Source: Amorphophallus konjac (lineage: Eukaryota; Streptophyta; Magnoliopsida; Alismatales; Araceae). From it: a DNA stretch of 64,000 nt. The stretch spans positions 199,556,102 through 199,620,101 of the forward strand of contig CM040125.1 of NCBI GenBank assembly GCA_022559845.1, read 5' to 3'. The notes under the pieces are model-generated. The model was not told the DNA's origin. It saw only the letters and a program-made list of their open reading frames with translations, and ran no database searches. Of the stretch, positions 23,510 through 35,800 are shown piece after piece. A program made the translations under genes and the position numbers. Positions within the stretch are counted from its first letter, which is position 1. Each line of letters starts with the position of its first letter.

Positions 23510-24340
23510 ATGGTTAGCGAGGACGTGGCGGTCGACAGTTTGCCGTCGGTATTGGCAACAATTACGAGGGGGCCTTCCATTTCATTTTTTGAATCAGAAT
23601 TGTCACCCCTAGAGGCACGGCAGATGCCACACTGCATTACTATTTCCTTAAACAAAGTGGCAGTTGAGTCAGCCCTTGTGGACACGGGAGCGTCAATAAA
23701 TGTGTGTCCATTAAGTACATTGCGTGCCTGCAATATTTCGGAAGACATGCTTAGGCCAATGCCAACCAAGATTGTGGCTTATGATAACTCCAGACGAGCT
23801 TGCCATGGGGTTGTGACAGTTCAGGCCGAGCTAGGGCCTCTAAAAATGGATGTGGAGTTTTATGTACTGGACATAGACCCGATGTTCAAAGCAATTCTGG
23901 GTCATCCATGGACAGACAGTTTGAATGTCGTGCCCTCAACTGCCCACCAATGCCTTAAGTTCCCATTTCAGGGCCGTTTCGTTAAGGTGAAGAGTATCTC
24001 CACAGTCCAAACTATTGATGCAATTGTAGACAAGATCCTTCCTACTTTGTGGCCAAGCAACAGGCCAGTCCTTTCTGTTATGGACTTAAACTATTCATGG
24101 GCATATACGTCACGCAAGCCCGCCACTGCACCAATTAATGTGAAAATCAAGTCCAAGATTCGAGATTCTAATGGGTGGCATATGATTTTGAAGTTAGGCT
24201 ATCAGCCGGGCATGGGCCTCAGCGCACAGTTGCAGGGGCGAACTAATCCCGTCCCTAGGGGTAGAAAGATGAGTGGAAGAGGCATTGGCTACCGGGAGTC
24301 CGCACTGTCAATACTAGTGGACTCCGGGCAACTAACGTAG
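23510..24340 (+). CDS. Element A protease with C-terminal G-patch
   Basis: Open frame of 276 codons, intact in an otherwise broken polyprotein. Retropepsin active site ALVDTGASINVCP at about residues 57-69; a later ILGHPW matches the ILGRPW flap/helix motif of Ty3 proteases. The C-terminal part (about residues 215-260) is a G-patch: GWHMILKLGYQPGMGL, then QGRTNPVP, then GRGIGYRE. The matched copy in C (from 52905) has DTWAS in place of DTGAS, which should kill catalysis. The true translation is as part of Gag-Pro; the ATG used here only marks the open frame. Confidence 0.85.
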   Translation: MVSEDVAVDSLPSVLATITRGPSISFFESELSPLEARQMPHCITISLNKVAVESALVDTGASINVCPLSTLRACNISEDMLRPMPTKIVAYDNSRRACHGVVTVQAELGPLKMDVEFYVLDIDPMFKAILGHPWTDSLNVVPSTAHQCLKFPFQGRFVKVKSISTVQTIDAIVDKILPTLWPSNRPVLSVMDLNYSWAYTSRKPATAPINVKIKSKIRDSNGWHMILKLGYQPGMGLSAQLQGRTNPVPRGRKMSGRGIGYRESALSILVDSGQLT

Positions 24341-24991
24341 GATTACCGTCAACATTTCGTAAAAGGTCCATTGTAGCCTGGCACTCTGAAGAGGCCGCCA
24401 CCCTGTTCTGATGAGAAGATCGATGCCGCTTATGTTGTTGCTGACCCACCGCCGCCGCTGAAGGGGCTGGTGGGTGACATGGATGATTTTTGCAGCTGTT
24501 TTGATAAGATGTTCCGTGAAGAGGAGGTTTGTCCGAAGAAGGTGGAGATGCAGCTGGTGAAGCATTCTCCAGTTGAGCTAGTTTACCGAGGCCGCAGGAA
24601 GTGGGGAGCTCCATCACTACTTTTTCTTTGTCCCCATCCCACCTTGCCCCCTTGTTTCAGCAATTGGGATTTATTCCCCGTTCCCCTCCGATCATGGTTG
24701 ACTCGTATTTTACGGAAAGACCACTTGAAATTCTATTTGTTCCTTGTGCATGTGGGCGCTGCCCACCCATTGATTTATCAACTCTGTTTACTCCTCCCTC
24801 CCCCACTGTCGAACTCCACGAAATGTGGTTTTCATCTTCCGACCCCTTTTTCGATTGTTTCTTCCCTTCTCTGTTTCCCATGCAACTTCCTCCTCCTCCT
24901 TCCTCCTCTAGTCCCTCTTGCTTCATGATTTCCTCCGGCCTCCAAAAAAAATGTCAATTTTAAAACGGAGGTTTCGCTGGGGGATTACGCT
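24341..24991 (+). pseudogene. Element A Cys-rich linker domain between protease and RT
   Basis: Homologue of the better preserved C linker (53445-54230). The core, 24680-24900, reads PPIMVDSYF, EILFVPCACGRCPPIDLSTL, HEMWFSSSDPFFDC, FPMQLPPPP. I do not recognise the family. Between A and C most base changes in the core fall in third codon positions, so it was selected as protein. The frame changes at an A8 run (24943-24950) before the RT frame begins. Confidence 0.6.
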
Positions 24992-27900
24992 ATGTTCTGT
25001 TCATCTTCCCAGGGGCATGAGACCCCTGCTTCTTTCCCTATAGATTTCTTATCTCCTAGGTTAGATGTACAGTGCGCAGAGTCCCCTACGTTGGTAGAGT
25101 CAGTCGGGGAAGAGTCTAGCTCTAGTGTTGTCAGTCCATCCACGTCTGCGGCGCACCCTGTGATGCGTCATTCTAAATCCATTCCGGATAGGTTTCTTCA
25201 AGATTTAGTCCAGAGATGTCATGCCCTCCTCAAATGTCCTGAGTTTGTAGAGACCGCAATTATTCTAGAGAATGATGAGGAAGTAGAAGGGGTGTGGAGC
25301 AATGACGGATTAGGTGTATATGAAATCATTGATGAGAAGGACCTAGCCGATTATGAGGAAAGTGATGTGGATAACACTATCGATCTGTACGCGCAAGGTT
25401 TAAAGAGATTTGATGAACCGTCGACAGTAGTGGATGAACCCACAAAAGAGATCAATCTTGGAACTGAAGAGGACCCCAGGCCCATAATCATTTCGACTAA
25501 TCTCCCTCCTCAGGTTGAAGAGGAGCTAATCAAAGTATTGAGGTAGTATGGTGATTCTTTTGCCTGGTCCTATGAGGACATACCGGGTCTTGACCCCGCT
25601 CTGGTTAAACATAGACTTATCCTTAAACCAGGGGCAACACCCGTCAAACAAAGGTCAAGAAGATTCGACCCTCAAATGGCCTTAAGGATAAAGGAAGAAG
25701 TTGATAAATTGCACAAGGCCAAGTTTATTAGAGTCGTTTTATATCCGTAATGGGTGGCAAATATAGTCCCTGTAATAAAAAAGGATAGAAAAATTCGGAT
25801 CTGCATTGATTTTAGGGACTTAAATAAGGCATGTCTGAAAGATGATTTCCCGCTTCCTCACATTGATGTGTTAGTAGATAATACGGCTGGGTATGAAGCC
25901 CTCTCCTTTATGGATGGATATTCTGGTTATAACCAAATCCGTCTTGCTCCCGAAGACCAATAGAAGACCTCTTTCACCACGCCCTGGGGCACATACTGCT
26001 ATGTTGTCATGCCATTTGGATTGAAGAATGCAGGTGCCACGTATCAGCACGCAATGATGGCTATCTTCCACGACATGATGCACGTGTATATGGAAGCCTA
26101 CGTGGATGATATTTTGGTGAAGTCGAGGTCCAAAGAAGAACACCATGCCATTCTAGCTATGGTGTTTCAAAGGGCTAGGGAGTACAAATTAAAAATGAAT
26201 CCAAAGAAATGCGTGTTCAGAGTTGCATCGGGGAAATTACTAGGGTTCATAGTTAGTAAACGGGTGATTCAGATTGATCCGAACAAAGCAAAGGCCGTAA
26301 TGGACATGCCCCCACTGAAGAATATCACTGAACTGTGAGGTTTGATTGGGCGTTTACACTTCATCAGGAGATTCATATCTCAACATTCGCAAAGATGCCG
26401 CCCATTCTATGATTTGTTGAAGGCGGGGGCCAAATTTGAATGGAATGAACAGTGTCAAAAGACCTATGAGGATCTTAAAGTTTATCTATCTAATCCCCCT
26501 GTTCTACAACCTCCCGTCCCAGGAAAACCCCTGCTCTTAAACATTTTTATTATTGAGGACTCCCTAGGAGCTGTCCTGGCGCAGGTGGATGACGAAGAAA
26601 GGGAAAGGGAAGCATACTACCTCTCTAGGTTATTCAATCCTGCTAAATCTAGGTATACTGCCATTGAGAAGACATGCGCAGCATTAGTATGGGTGGCTCT
26701 GAAACTCAAGCACTATTTTCTTACCCATGAAGTTAAGCTGATCTCCAGAATGGACCCAATTTGTTACCTCTTAGAGAATCATGTCCTTTCTAACAGATTA
26801 GCTCGCTGGCAGAGCTTTCTTTCTCAATTCGATATCACCATCGTTGTTCAGAAAATGATCAAGTGATACGCGATTGCTAAACATCTTGCTCATTCTCCTA
26901 TCCCTCGCACTGATTCAATCCAGGACGAATTCCCTGATGAGCATCTTGCTGTAATCACTCATCTCCCCTTCTGGTCTTTGCACTTTGACGGTGCATTAAA
27001 TTCTCAAGGCCGTGGGATCGACGCCATTCTCCTTACTCCAGAGGGACTAACCATCCCTATTGCTTATCAGCTCTCTTTGCCCGCCACAAATAATATAGCC
27101 GAGTATGAGGCTCTCCTAGCCGGTTGAAGCACGCCTACCTCTTGGGCGCGCGATACCTAAATATCATAGGAGACTCTCAATTGGTGCTGCGTCAAGTTCT
27201 TTCGACTTACCGCACCCATGACCCTAAACTCAACCCCTATCAAGATTTGGTCACGCTCTTGGCTAGGAAATTCCGCAAGTTAATCTATATTTACACTCCT
27301 CGTTCTCAAAACATTCTGGCCGATGCACTTGCATCACTTGCTTCTTCTCTTACCTTCCCCCTCAGTCGCGCCACTGAGACCATTATGGTCTAGCGGTTAG
27401 ACACTCCTTCTCTTCAAGATCCCTGGTTTGACAACCTTAGGAAATCTGTGGGGAGGAAAGCCAAAAAGGAAGATTTGAAGGAAGTATCACTGACTGAGCT
27501 CGAGGAAATTATAGAAGAGGAGGAATTGCCATGGTATTATGAAATAAAGCAATATTGTAAGGATGGGTCCTTCCCAGAGACGGCCAATGTCGAGCAGCGC
27601 AAGGCCATTAGAAGAGTCACCTCTAGATACACGATTGTTGTAGGAGAGTTATATAGGTGAGCTCTTAACGGAGTTCTGATGAGGTGTTTGGATGACGATG
27701 AGGCTTGGAAGGTAGTAGAAGCAGCTCATGCAAGTGAGTGCGGAGGGCACATTAATGGGCAGGCATTGGCGAAGAAAATTCTTAAGCAGGGCTATTACTG
27801 ACCAACCTTAGAAGAAGATTGTTCCACCTATGTCCGTAGGTGTCTTCAGTGCCAACTTCATGCTAACAAAATCATGCTCCTGCTTCTTCTCTCCATCCTC

Positions 27901-28790
27901 TCTCTGCTCCTTGGCCATTCTCGATGTGGGCCTTTGATATCATTGGACCACTTGGCGACCCTAATGCTTAGGTTAAACAAAAATCATTCATCCTCACAGC
28001 TACTGAGTACTTCACCAAGTGGGCGGAAGCCGAAGCCTATGCAGAAATCAAAGCTACCGCAGTATGCCGCTTCATTCTCAAGAATATCATCTCACGGTTT
28101 GGAGTGCCAAGTGATATCATCACCGACAACGGGCCTCAATTTGTGTCTCAAGAACATCAGGACCTCTGTAAGAAATTTAATATTTCATTGCATCATTCAT
28201 CACCATACTACCCTCAAGGTAACGGCCAAGCCGAGGTCACGAATAAAATCCTTCTTAAAATCATTAAGAAAACATGCGAGTCACACAAATTTACGGATTG
28301 GGCGGATAAATTGATAGAAGCTCTATGGGCTTATCGCACCTCCGTCCGCACTCCCACAAGGCAGACTCCTTTTGGCCTCACCTATGGGATGGAGGCGGTA
28401 CTCCCGTACGAGATCTTGATCCCTTCCCTAAGAGTGCAGCTAAACAAAGAACTTAATCTCGACGAACGTCGAGAGGCGTTGCTAGTACAACTGGAACTCT
28501 TTGATGAGAAGAGGCTTAACACGGCCAATCACGTTTCCATTTATCAAAAACACATCTCGCAGCATTTTCGAAAAAAGGTTATCGAAAGGAAATTCCAAGT
28601 GGGTAACATGGTGTTGGAGCGCAAATTTATCAGATCAGCATGTCCTAGGTCTAAGCTGCAACCCAATTGGGAAGGGCCGTTTGTAATTAAAGAAATCTAT
28701 CTTGGGAACGCATACCGTCTTGTTAATGCGGAGGGTAAAGAATTACCTAATCCGCTGAATAAGTTATATTTAAAACATTTTTATCCATAG
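24992..28790 (+). pseudogene. Element A pol: RT, RNase H, archaeal-type RNase H, integrase
   Basis: Decayed pol with about ten stops and frame changes at the second RNase H and in integrase. RT about 25640-26330 (RICIDFRDLNKACLKDD, MPFGLKNAGATYQ, AYVDDILVK). Ty3 RNase H about 26500-26870 (YYLSRLFNPAKSRYTAIEK). Second RNase H about 26970-27350 (LHFDGALNSQGRG, AEYEALLAG, IIGDSQLVLRQ, LADALASLAS), with all four acidic residues present. Integrase about 27720-28790; the last piece (28104-28790) is open and keeps TDNGPQF and YYPQGNGQAE of the DDE core plus the GPFVIKEIY tail. Stop codons include TAG at 25544 and TAG at 25961. Confidence 0.92.
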
Positions 28791-29569
28791 AGTCAAGCCA
28801 GCAATGGCCTGGTGGCGGGGTGTTTCCTCCACTTGATCATGAAAAGGGGATCCCTAGTTCAGCTTTCACACACTACACGACCCCCATGGTTCGGTTTTCC
28901 TTTCTTGCGCAACAACGTTTCTCCCTTGGCCATGCCTAGGGGCAAGTGAAAATCCTTGTTTTTTCCCCCTCTTTCGGCCGAATATAGGGGCAAGTGCTGA
29001 ATAAGTTGGCGGGAACCGATCTAGACACCCCGATAAAAAAAGGAAGGTCTCAAATAGGGGCAGTCCGTTATGACCTGATTTTGCATTCATAAAAGCAAAA
29101 GAAATAAAAGAAAAGGGACAAAATCAAAGGCAAAAGCTAAAAAGGTAATTCAGAAGCTCGAAGCTCAAAAGTCTAAATGCTCCCAAAAGAATGAAACTAG
29201 GCATGGCAAGAGTGACAGTATAGTTTCCCCGCGGGACGTCATGAGCCCGGTCATATACGTGCCTAGAGCGGATGTAGGTTCGACGACGGACACAAAGCCC
29301 CGGTGCAACAGACCAAATTCTTTTAAAAAAGGGGTTGTCACGAGAAGAACTCAAGTCCTAAAAACCTCTATACCTATTGCCAGCGTTTCTATCAAATTCT
29401 CTTTTACTTTCCAAGGACTGGATCGTACCTCGGGTATGGCCTTGGTAGAGACACCGTTAAGTAAAATTGGACCCCGGCCATGGGCGGTCACCCATAACAC
29501 ACGTGGTACTTGGGAAACCCCTAATGAGATAGGAAGGTCCCACGCCGTCAAGTTCGAGCTGATTTCAAA
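28791..29569 (+). other. Element A region just after pol (3' UTR)
   Basis: No gene. Short islands are shared with C (58058-58820): CACACTACACGAC, CAAATAGGGGCAGTCC followed by TTATGACCT, CCGCGGGAC, and TGAGCCCGGTC. Conservation of short islands in otherwise diverged DNA suggests an untranslated region with RNA or regulatory function. Confidence 0.5.
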
Positions 29570-29835
29570 ATAAAAAAAATCAAATATTACAAAAACAAAA
29601 AAATCAAATATTTCAAAGTCCAAAAAGATCAAATATTTCAAAATCTAAAAAAAATCAAATATTTCAAAACCCCAAAAAGTCAAATATTTCAAAATCCAAA
29701 AAAATCAATCAAATATTTCAAAAACCAAAAAATCAAATATTTTAAAACCCAAAAAATTCAAATAATTCAAAATCCAAAAAAAACCAAATATTTCAAAAAT
29801 CTGAAAAAAATCAAATATTTTAAAACCACAAAAAT
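29570..29835. repeat. AT-rich tandem repeat in A 3' UTR
   Basis: About eleven imperfect copies of a roughly 22-26 bp unit, TCAAATATTTCAAAATCC plus an A-run. It lies between the sense pol and the 3' end of antisense gene 1. C has a longer array of a related unit at 58826-59290. Confidence 0.9.
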
Positions 29836-30049
29836 ATTTGCATCATCATGATTTGCATTCATGGCATGCATTGCATTCATTTTCCTTTATCATTTGCCTA
29901 TTTAATAAGGCTTACCCCCTTGACCAAAAATCAAGAACGGTCATTTCCTAACTTGCTTCAAACAAGGGGTTAAGCCTAAAACAAATTTAATCTATTTCTT
30001 TGTTTGTGTGTACAGGGGCAGGTTGAAGTCAAAGTTCAGCACTTCTGTC

Positions 30050-30380
30050 ACCGAACGGCCCTATGTCGACCGTTTTATTCCCTCTAACGGCCAACCTCCG
30101 ACCGTTCAATCATCCACACGGCCTCGTGCAGACCGTTCCATTCTTTAGCACCTTCATGGATCAACAGTCTGCATTAAGACCGTTCATAGGCCACAACGGC
30201 TCACTTCTGACCGTTCTAGTGCTTCCACGGTCCCGTGATAGGCCGTTCACCTCTCAGAAGGTCCCTATTCTTAATTATGACGTTGATCTTATACACGGCT
30301 TTGGTCTGGCCGTTCAAGTCATGGAGCGGTTAGATTTTAACCGTTTATTCAACTGAGCGGTCTCTTACTGGCCGTTTTCA
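30050..30380. repeat. Dyad array beyond the 3' end of antisense gene 1 (A)
   Basis: Seven or more units with outer spacing of 20-21 bp, for example ACGGCCAACCTCCGACCGTT, ACGGCCTCGTGCAGACCGTT, ACGGCTCACTTCTGACCGTT and ACGGCTTTGGTCTGGCCGTT. The loop between half-sites is not conserved. C has the equivalent at 59514-59775. Confidence 0.88.
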
Positions 30381-30525
30381 TCCTGAGATCTTGCCTCGAG
30401 CTCATTCAATCACGTGCAAGAAAAGGTCAAAACTCAAGCGTTATTCATTCATATCAACTCATTTTATTCATATCTCAAAGCTCCAACATCCAGTCTCTAT
30501 ATCAACATCATGAACAAAAAAGAAA

Positions 30526-31989
30526 TCACTCGATCCTCAAACAGGCATCCCCGGGAGGCCTAAACTCTCTCAGCTCTCTCACATAAGCCTGGCGCGTCTC
30601 TAAAGCCTGTACAACCTCCGCTGGAAGGGTACGCACCCTGCTAACCACCCTCATGATCAGGGCACTCCTGACCGCCTGCTCGGCCTCCTCTGTGCCAATC
30701 CTCCTCGCCTGTAGTGCGGGAAGGTGGGGTAACGCTGGTAGAATGTTCCTGGGTAGTCCAACCTGTGGGTAGCACCGGTGCGGGCTGTACATCACCAGTG
30801 CAGTGTCGCTCACGAGCCTCAGATCCAAGCCTGGCCTCCTGGGAAAGCTGACCGTGGTGTCGTAGAGGAAGTCAGGGTGCATCACGAACCGATCCAGGGG
30901 CAAGGTGTTGATATAGAGTCGCCACTCATCCCTGGTCTTCCTTTCTACTATCCTGCACTCTACCTGTGGGGAGAACCTGAAGGTGCCACCTATGAAGAAC
31001 ATTGGATGGCTCCCGAAGATCTGACTGGCTGAAGTAATATCCTCCTTATGAATGAATTTCATCTTGACACCCATCCAGCACTCTAGAAGTATCATGGAAC
31101 CGAAGAGTGGACCTCCTAGGGCTGCTGATCTAAGGCCTTCATACATGTAGGCGAGGACGGCCTGGGAAATATAGAGACCCTGGCACGGGCCACTAATGGT
31201 GCTAAGGATAGGAGTATCTAACACATGGTCGGCAGAGGCGAACAGGATGGCCCCACATAGGCAAATAGACATAGCTTTAGCTATGGCCTCATACCATCTG
31301 CATTTATTCTTACAATGAGCAACCACCCACTGGCTAAGAGGAAGAAGATGGATCAGATGTGGGCCTATGAAGGTGCGGATGTCCTTGCTATTTGTTATAA
31401 ACTCTCCCAAGATAAGGCTAGGGTCTATAGGGGCAACAGTATGACACACTAAGTCCTCCTCACCCACCTTGGACCTAAGAAAAGAAAAATAGATCTCTAC
31501 CTCCTCTAGTAGGATAGTGGCCTCAAAAGAAGGGAAAATGAACATATGGGTCTGAGGATGGCAGATTTCTACCAGGGCTGAGATACTGTGCCAGTCTAAG
31601 GACAATTTGGGGTAGTTTTTGCCTAGCACTAAGAGTGGGTGTAGGTGCCAAGACTTTAAGATGGATATCACTGATATGGGTAACTCGCGGATCATAGGAG
31701 CCATCCACTTTAAGGTAGAGTATCATCTTGGGCCGGGGAGAAGCTGAAAGAAAAGAGGAAGAGAAGAGAGAGGAAGAGCATTTAAGATTTCAAAGGAATT
31801 GATATGAATTGAATGAAATTGAATTTAGCAAAATTGAGTTGAACATGAACATACCTCTCCCATGGGGTTAGAGCTCAAATGCCCCGGGATGGTGGTCAAC
31901 CGTTGTAGCATGCCGTGCTCCTTTTTAGCCAGCTTTGGACCTTGGTAAGTCACCTAGCCCATGGAGCTCCCTTCAAAAGACCTTTTCAT
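30526..31989 (-). CDS. Antisense gene 1 of element A (2 exons, DUF7745/PMD-like)
   Basis: Exons 31855-31989 and 30526-31743, with a 111-bp intron (GTATGT...TTTCAG). Exon 2 is exactly 1218 bp in both A and C. It is open for the last 392 codons, striking in an element whose gag-pol is full of stops. Two nonsense codons remain: TAG in exon 1 (31954-31956) and a TGA early in exon 2. Landmarks: LSLDWHSISALVEICHPQTHMF, FPSFEATILLEEVEIYF, AMSICLCGAILFAS, then SQAVLAYMYEGLRSAALGGPLFGSMILLECW. This resembles the plant DUF7745 family, which is related to the aminotransferase-like plant mobile domain. Antisense extra ORFs are known in Tat elements; function unknown. The TATA candidate is CTATAAGT (minus) at about 32071-32078. 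Confidence 0.72.
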
Positions 31990-32070
31990 GATTGTTTGAT
32001 GAAGAATAGCAAGGGTTTCAAGGTTTGGAAGAGGGTTGCGGTGTGAGTCACGAATTTAGAGTTCCCTCCT

Positions 32071-32078
32071 ACTTATAG
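32071..32078 (-). promoter_or_regulatory. Candidate TATA box of antisense gene 1 (A)
   Basis: The minus strand reads CTATAAGT about 85 bp upstream of the exon 1 ATG. The dyad array (32130-32370) starts about 50 bp further upstream, the same order as in the LTR promoter. Confidence 0.45.
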
Positions 32079-32129
32079 AGCTGGTTTAGGACCCTAAACC
32101 AACTATAATTGAGCTAGGATGTCAATAAG

Positions 32130-32370
32130 TGGTCGGATAGAGACTGTTCCATATGTTCTACACAGTTTGTATCCTAGCACCTGAACAGTCTCATATAGGC
32201 CGCTATGTTCAACACACGGTCAAGGACGAACCGTCCTATCCTTTCAACGGACGATATTGGGTTGTTTAGTTGCTTCTATGGGTTATGGTCGAATTGTTTT
32301 CAACGGTCTAAAGGAAGGCCGTGTAGGGTCTCTGGGTGGTCCTGTGGAAGACCGTTTAGGGATCTGAAAC
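32130..32370. repeat. Dyad array upstream of antisense gene 1 (A)
   Basis: Units such as ACGGTCAAGGACGAACCGT, ACGGTCTAAAGGAAGGCCGT and GGTCCTGTGGAAGACCGTTT, with decayed partners further left. It sits in the promoter position of the antisense gene. C's counterpart (61564-62062) is larger and cleaner. Confidence 0.8.
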
Positions 32371-32399
32371 CTTATCTTTTAATCATGTTGCACCAATGA

Positions 32400-32650
32400 C
32401 ACCCAACATGTGGTGTCTCTCTCTCTCACTCAAATTTGTTTCGCATCTCTCTCTCTCACTCAATTTGTTTGGCGTCTCTCTCACTGAAAAGTGTTTGGCG
32501 TCTCTCCCTTGCCCACTAGTAGTCCTCTCTCTCTCACCTACTCGGAGTCGTCTCTCCCACTCACTCGTGTCATGACCGTCTCTCCCGCCCACTCACTCGT
32601 GTCGTCTCTCTCTCACACATGTCCGTCTCACTCGTGTCGAGTTAGTAGTC
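32400..32650. repeat. CT-rich imperfect repeats in A
   Basis: Repeated stretches of (TC)n alternating with CACTCAATTTGTTTGGCG and CACTCGTGTCG variants, a 30-45 bp period. It fills the space between the antisense gene 1 promoter array and the 3' end of antisense gene 2. No coding potential. Confidence 0.75.
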
Positions 32651-32876
32651 GTAGTTAGTTAGTTAGTGTCAAGCATTTACACTCATTCATACATTCATAC
32701 ATTTGTCCAAAAAATCAAACCAAAAACATATCATATCACTATCATGCCCATACGTGCAAAAAGTCCCTGTCGAAGTACAAAAGTCAGGCCTATCCCTCTC
32801 CCTCTGGCCTGTCACTGTCACCGGCACCCTCATGCCTCTTTGGTGGAGGCATCATCGAGGTCGCCTCCTTGCGGTG

Positions 32877-35800
32877 TCATCGGCACCCCTCCTCCTCCTC
32901 ATTCCTCCAGTGGTCGGAGGAACCTGTGAAGTAACTCCTCACGGAGCCGTGAGTGCCGTGGCTACCGCTCGGGGCTGCTCTGCTACGCTCCCGACTCACC
33001 TCTCGGAGGCCCTCCACTAGCCCCTCCAGCTTCGCCACCTAAAGTCGGTATCGCTCTGCCTCTCCAGCACTGGCCCGGAACCGCTCCAACTAGGCTCGTA
33101 GGAGTGCAGTCTCTACTGTGTCCGCTGGCCGGCTCTGAGCTAACTCCTCCCGGAGCCGGACCGTCTCCTCCCTCAGCCAGGCACTCTCGCCTAGCGCAGT
33201 TGTCAGCTTGACCGCTTGCACACATGCATCATTGTTAGTTAATTGCATTCAATATAATCATATGCATTAAGGGAAAGTGTATTGTATGTACCCTCTCAGT
33301 GAGTGCCACCTCGGCCGCCTTTGCCCGTGCTACCATCATCATGAAATCGGCATCTCGCTCTGCTCGGTCGGCTGGGGTTTTTGAGGATGAAGAAGGTGTA
33401 TCGACCCCCTGTCGCTGGGTCCCCATGGCCCGCTGCATCCAAAACTCCAGGTCAGTCAGTTCATGGCATAATCATAATCAAAGTACACAATTAAGAGTTT
33501 AGGGTTTAGGAAAACTCACAGGTAGGGCCAGGGCCTGTCGGGCCTCGTCACGCCCTCGGATCGTGGAGTGGAGGAGCCCCTGCAACTCCATAATCCATCC
33601 CTCAGGGTCGATCTGCATTTAGGAAGTCCAAACATCAGTGCATAATCATATAGAAAGCATAATAGAAAGCATTTAGAGTTTAAAAGTCGTACTGGTCGGC
33701 GGGCACCACAGAACACCTAGTCCCGGTAGTGCTTGGCGTACACTGTGTAGTACACCGCGTCGCTCTCCGCTTAGGCGGTCACAACCCGCCCGAGTGCCGT
33801 CCAATCAGTGATATGCTCTACAGGTCGCTCCCTCCAGTCAAGCACCATCGCCACACCTCGCGGGTGACGCCCCACACGCTCCCCCGACTTCTCTGACGCT
33901 GGGAACTCAACTGCTGGCTGATGGACGCCGATCGTCCTCATCACCAGTCTGAAGTGGAGTGGCTCCACTACATTCATGCAATGAAGCCACACATCGCGTC
34001 CAGAGAAGGCGAGGGCCCCCACTACCCAAGGCTGGCCCTCGTGCCCCTATGCTGCATGGGGAGTCCACCGCACCTGTCAGAATAAGAAGTCACATCAGCG
34101 TCACAAGCATATAGAACTACATTTAATTAAAGGGTCTAAGTTTGGTGTCATACCGAAGTGTACGGTATGGTGTCCACGTCATCCTGGAGCCCTTGGACCT
34201 GCCTCCGAAGGCCTCCAGTTTCTCGAGGTTCGGTCCACCTCCTGGCAATCGGTAGGAGCTCAGGGTAAGTCTCGTCTCCTCTCCCGAGCCCACGTAGTCG
34301 CACGTAGGCCCACACCTGCATTGCATTTCACCAAACATTAGCATGTAGCAAATATATGAAGCATATAAGAGTTGCATAACTAGTCGAGTCGTACCTGGAG
34401 AAGAGGTGAGAAGCCACCGAGCATCGTGCGTCGGCTGGTGGAGCTCAAGGTATCGAACAGAAATGCTAAGGCTGCAGCTCCCCACGCGTAGTCACCCACG
34501 TCGCCTAGGTCCTCGAGTAGTGGAAGGAAGCGGCAGCTGCTCATGTCTGCACACGTCGCGAAAAGGAGTCGTCCGAACAACAACATCAAGAATCTCCTCA
34601 ACACTCGATCTACGTCCGCTCACGGCTCTGCCACAACTGTTGGTCTGACCCGATCTACCAGCCTCCGGAGGTGCTGCTAGGGCAGCTCCCTGTCGCAATC
34701 CCCGCACATCGTAGCCCGAGGTTGTCCTACAGCCTCACCCGAGTGAAGGTCGTGGACTGCCGCTCTGGATGAAGCAGCTCAAATCCTAGTAACTCCTGGG
34801 CCATCTCTCGATAGTCGGGGTATGTTCTCCCGCTAACCGGGGACCCATGCACGCACAGGCCCATTATCCATGCCACGTCCTCCAACGTGGGAACCATGTG
34901 CCCCCATGGAAAAAGGAATGTGCGACTCACTAGATCCCAGTGGTCGTATAGAGCATAGAGTAGTGGTGTGTCAAACCGACTCACCTCTATGCTCAGGAAC
35001 TCTGAGAACCCCATGGCTGCCAGCCTCTCCCGCTGGAAGTCGGGCAGTGCGAGGTACACTGCCCAGACCTGCAACCAAGAGATCCGGGTCGTACGCTTTC
35101 CCTGGATTCATTCACATAATGGCATACATTTCATAAATACATTTCACCCAATAAATAAATAAGAATAATGAAAACTTCACTTTTGCCAAAGGAGCGGTTC
35201 CTCATGGACCGCTCTACATCATTCACGGCCCTATTTGGGCCGCTCAGTTTCCCAATTTTCTGAACTAGCACGGCTAAACCTGAACCGTGTCGTGGTTCGC
35301 GGTCCTATTTGGACCGTTTAGTTCTCAGTCATTTTATACCCTAAACTGACCAAAATGGTCCACCTTCGCCCAGCACGGTTTTCCTAAAATCGTGCTAGTC
35401 CTCATTCTCCCGTCTGTTCAAATGCCCTCAGGACGGCTACCCCTCTGCCGTGCACTTGATGAGCAGCTCTATGTCAGCCGTGTGGTTCTATAGGGTGGCT
35501 TCTGCCGAATCGCCCATCTATCGTCTTCCCCGACGGCGTTAACTCCCTTCCCCGCCGGCAGTGATAGCCCAACGGCCTCCTAAATTGGCTTCTAAGGGGT
35601 TGAATGCCCCGTTCTATCCCCTAGACTAGCATGCATATGATTTAAATAAAAATGATGATGGTGTTTAGGGAGACCTACCTCATCGGTCCTTACCGGTTTG
35701 GCCACCGCCGCGGTGGCCGCCTCTGGCGCGGGAGGCTCATCTCTGGCCACCGCAGCCTCCTCCTCCGCTTCTTCTCTGGCCGCCGTAGCCTCTTCAGCTC

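Noticed and set aside
30526..31704. Antisense gene 1 as a host gene unrelated to the element
   Set aside because: The same spliced gene, in the same antisense position and with equal exon length, is present in element C.
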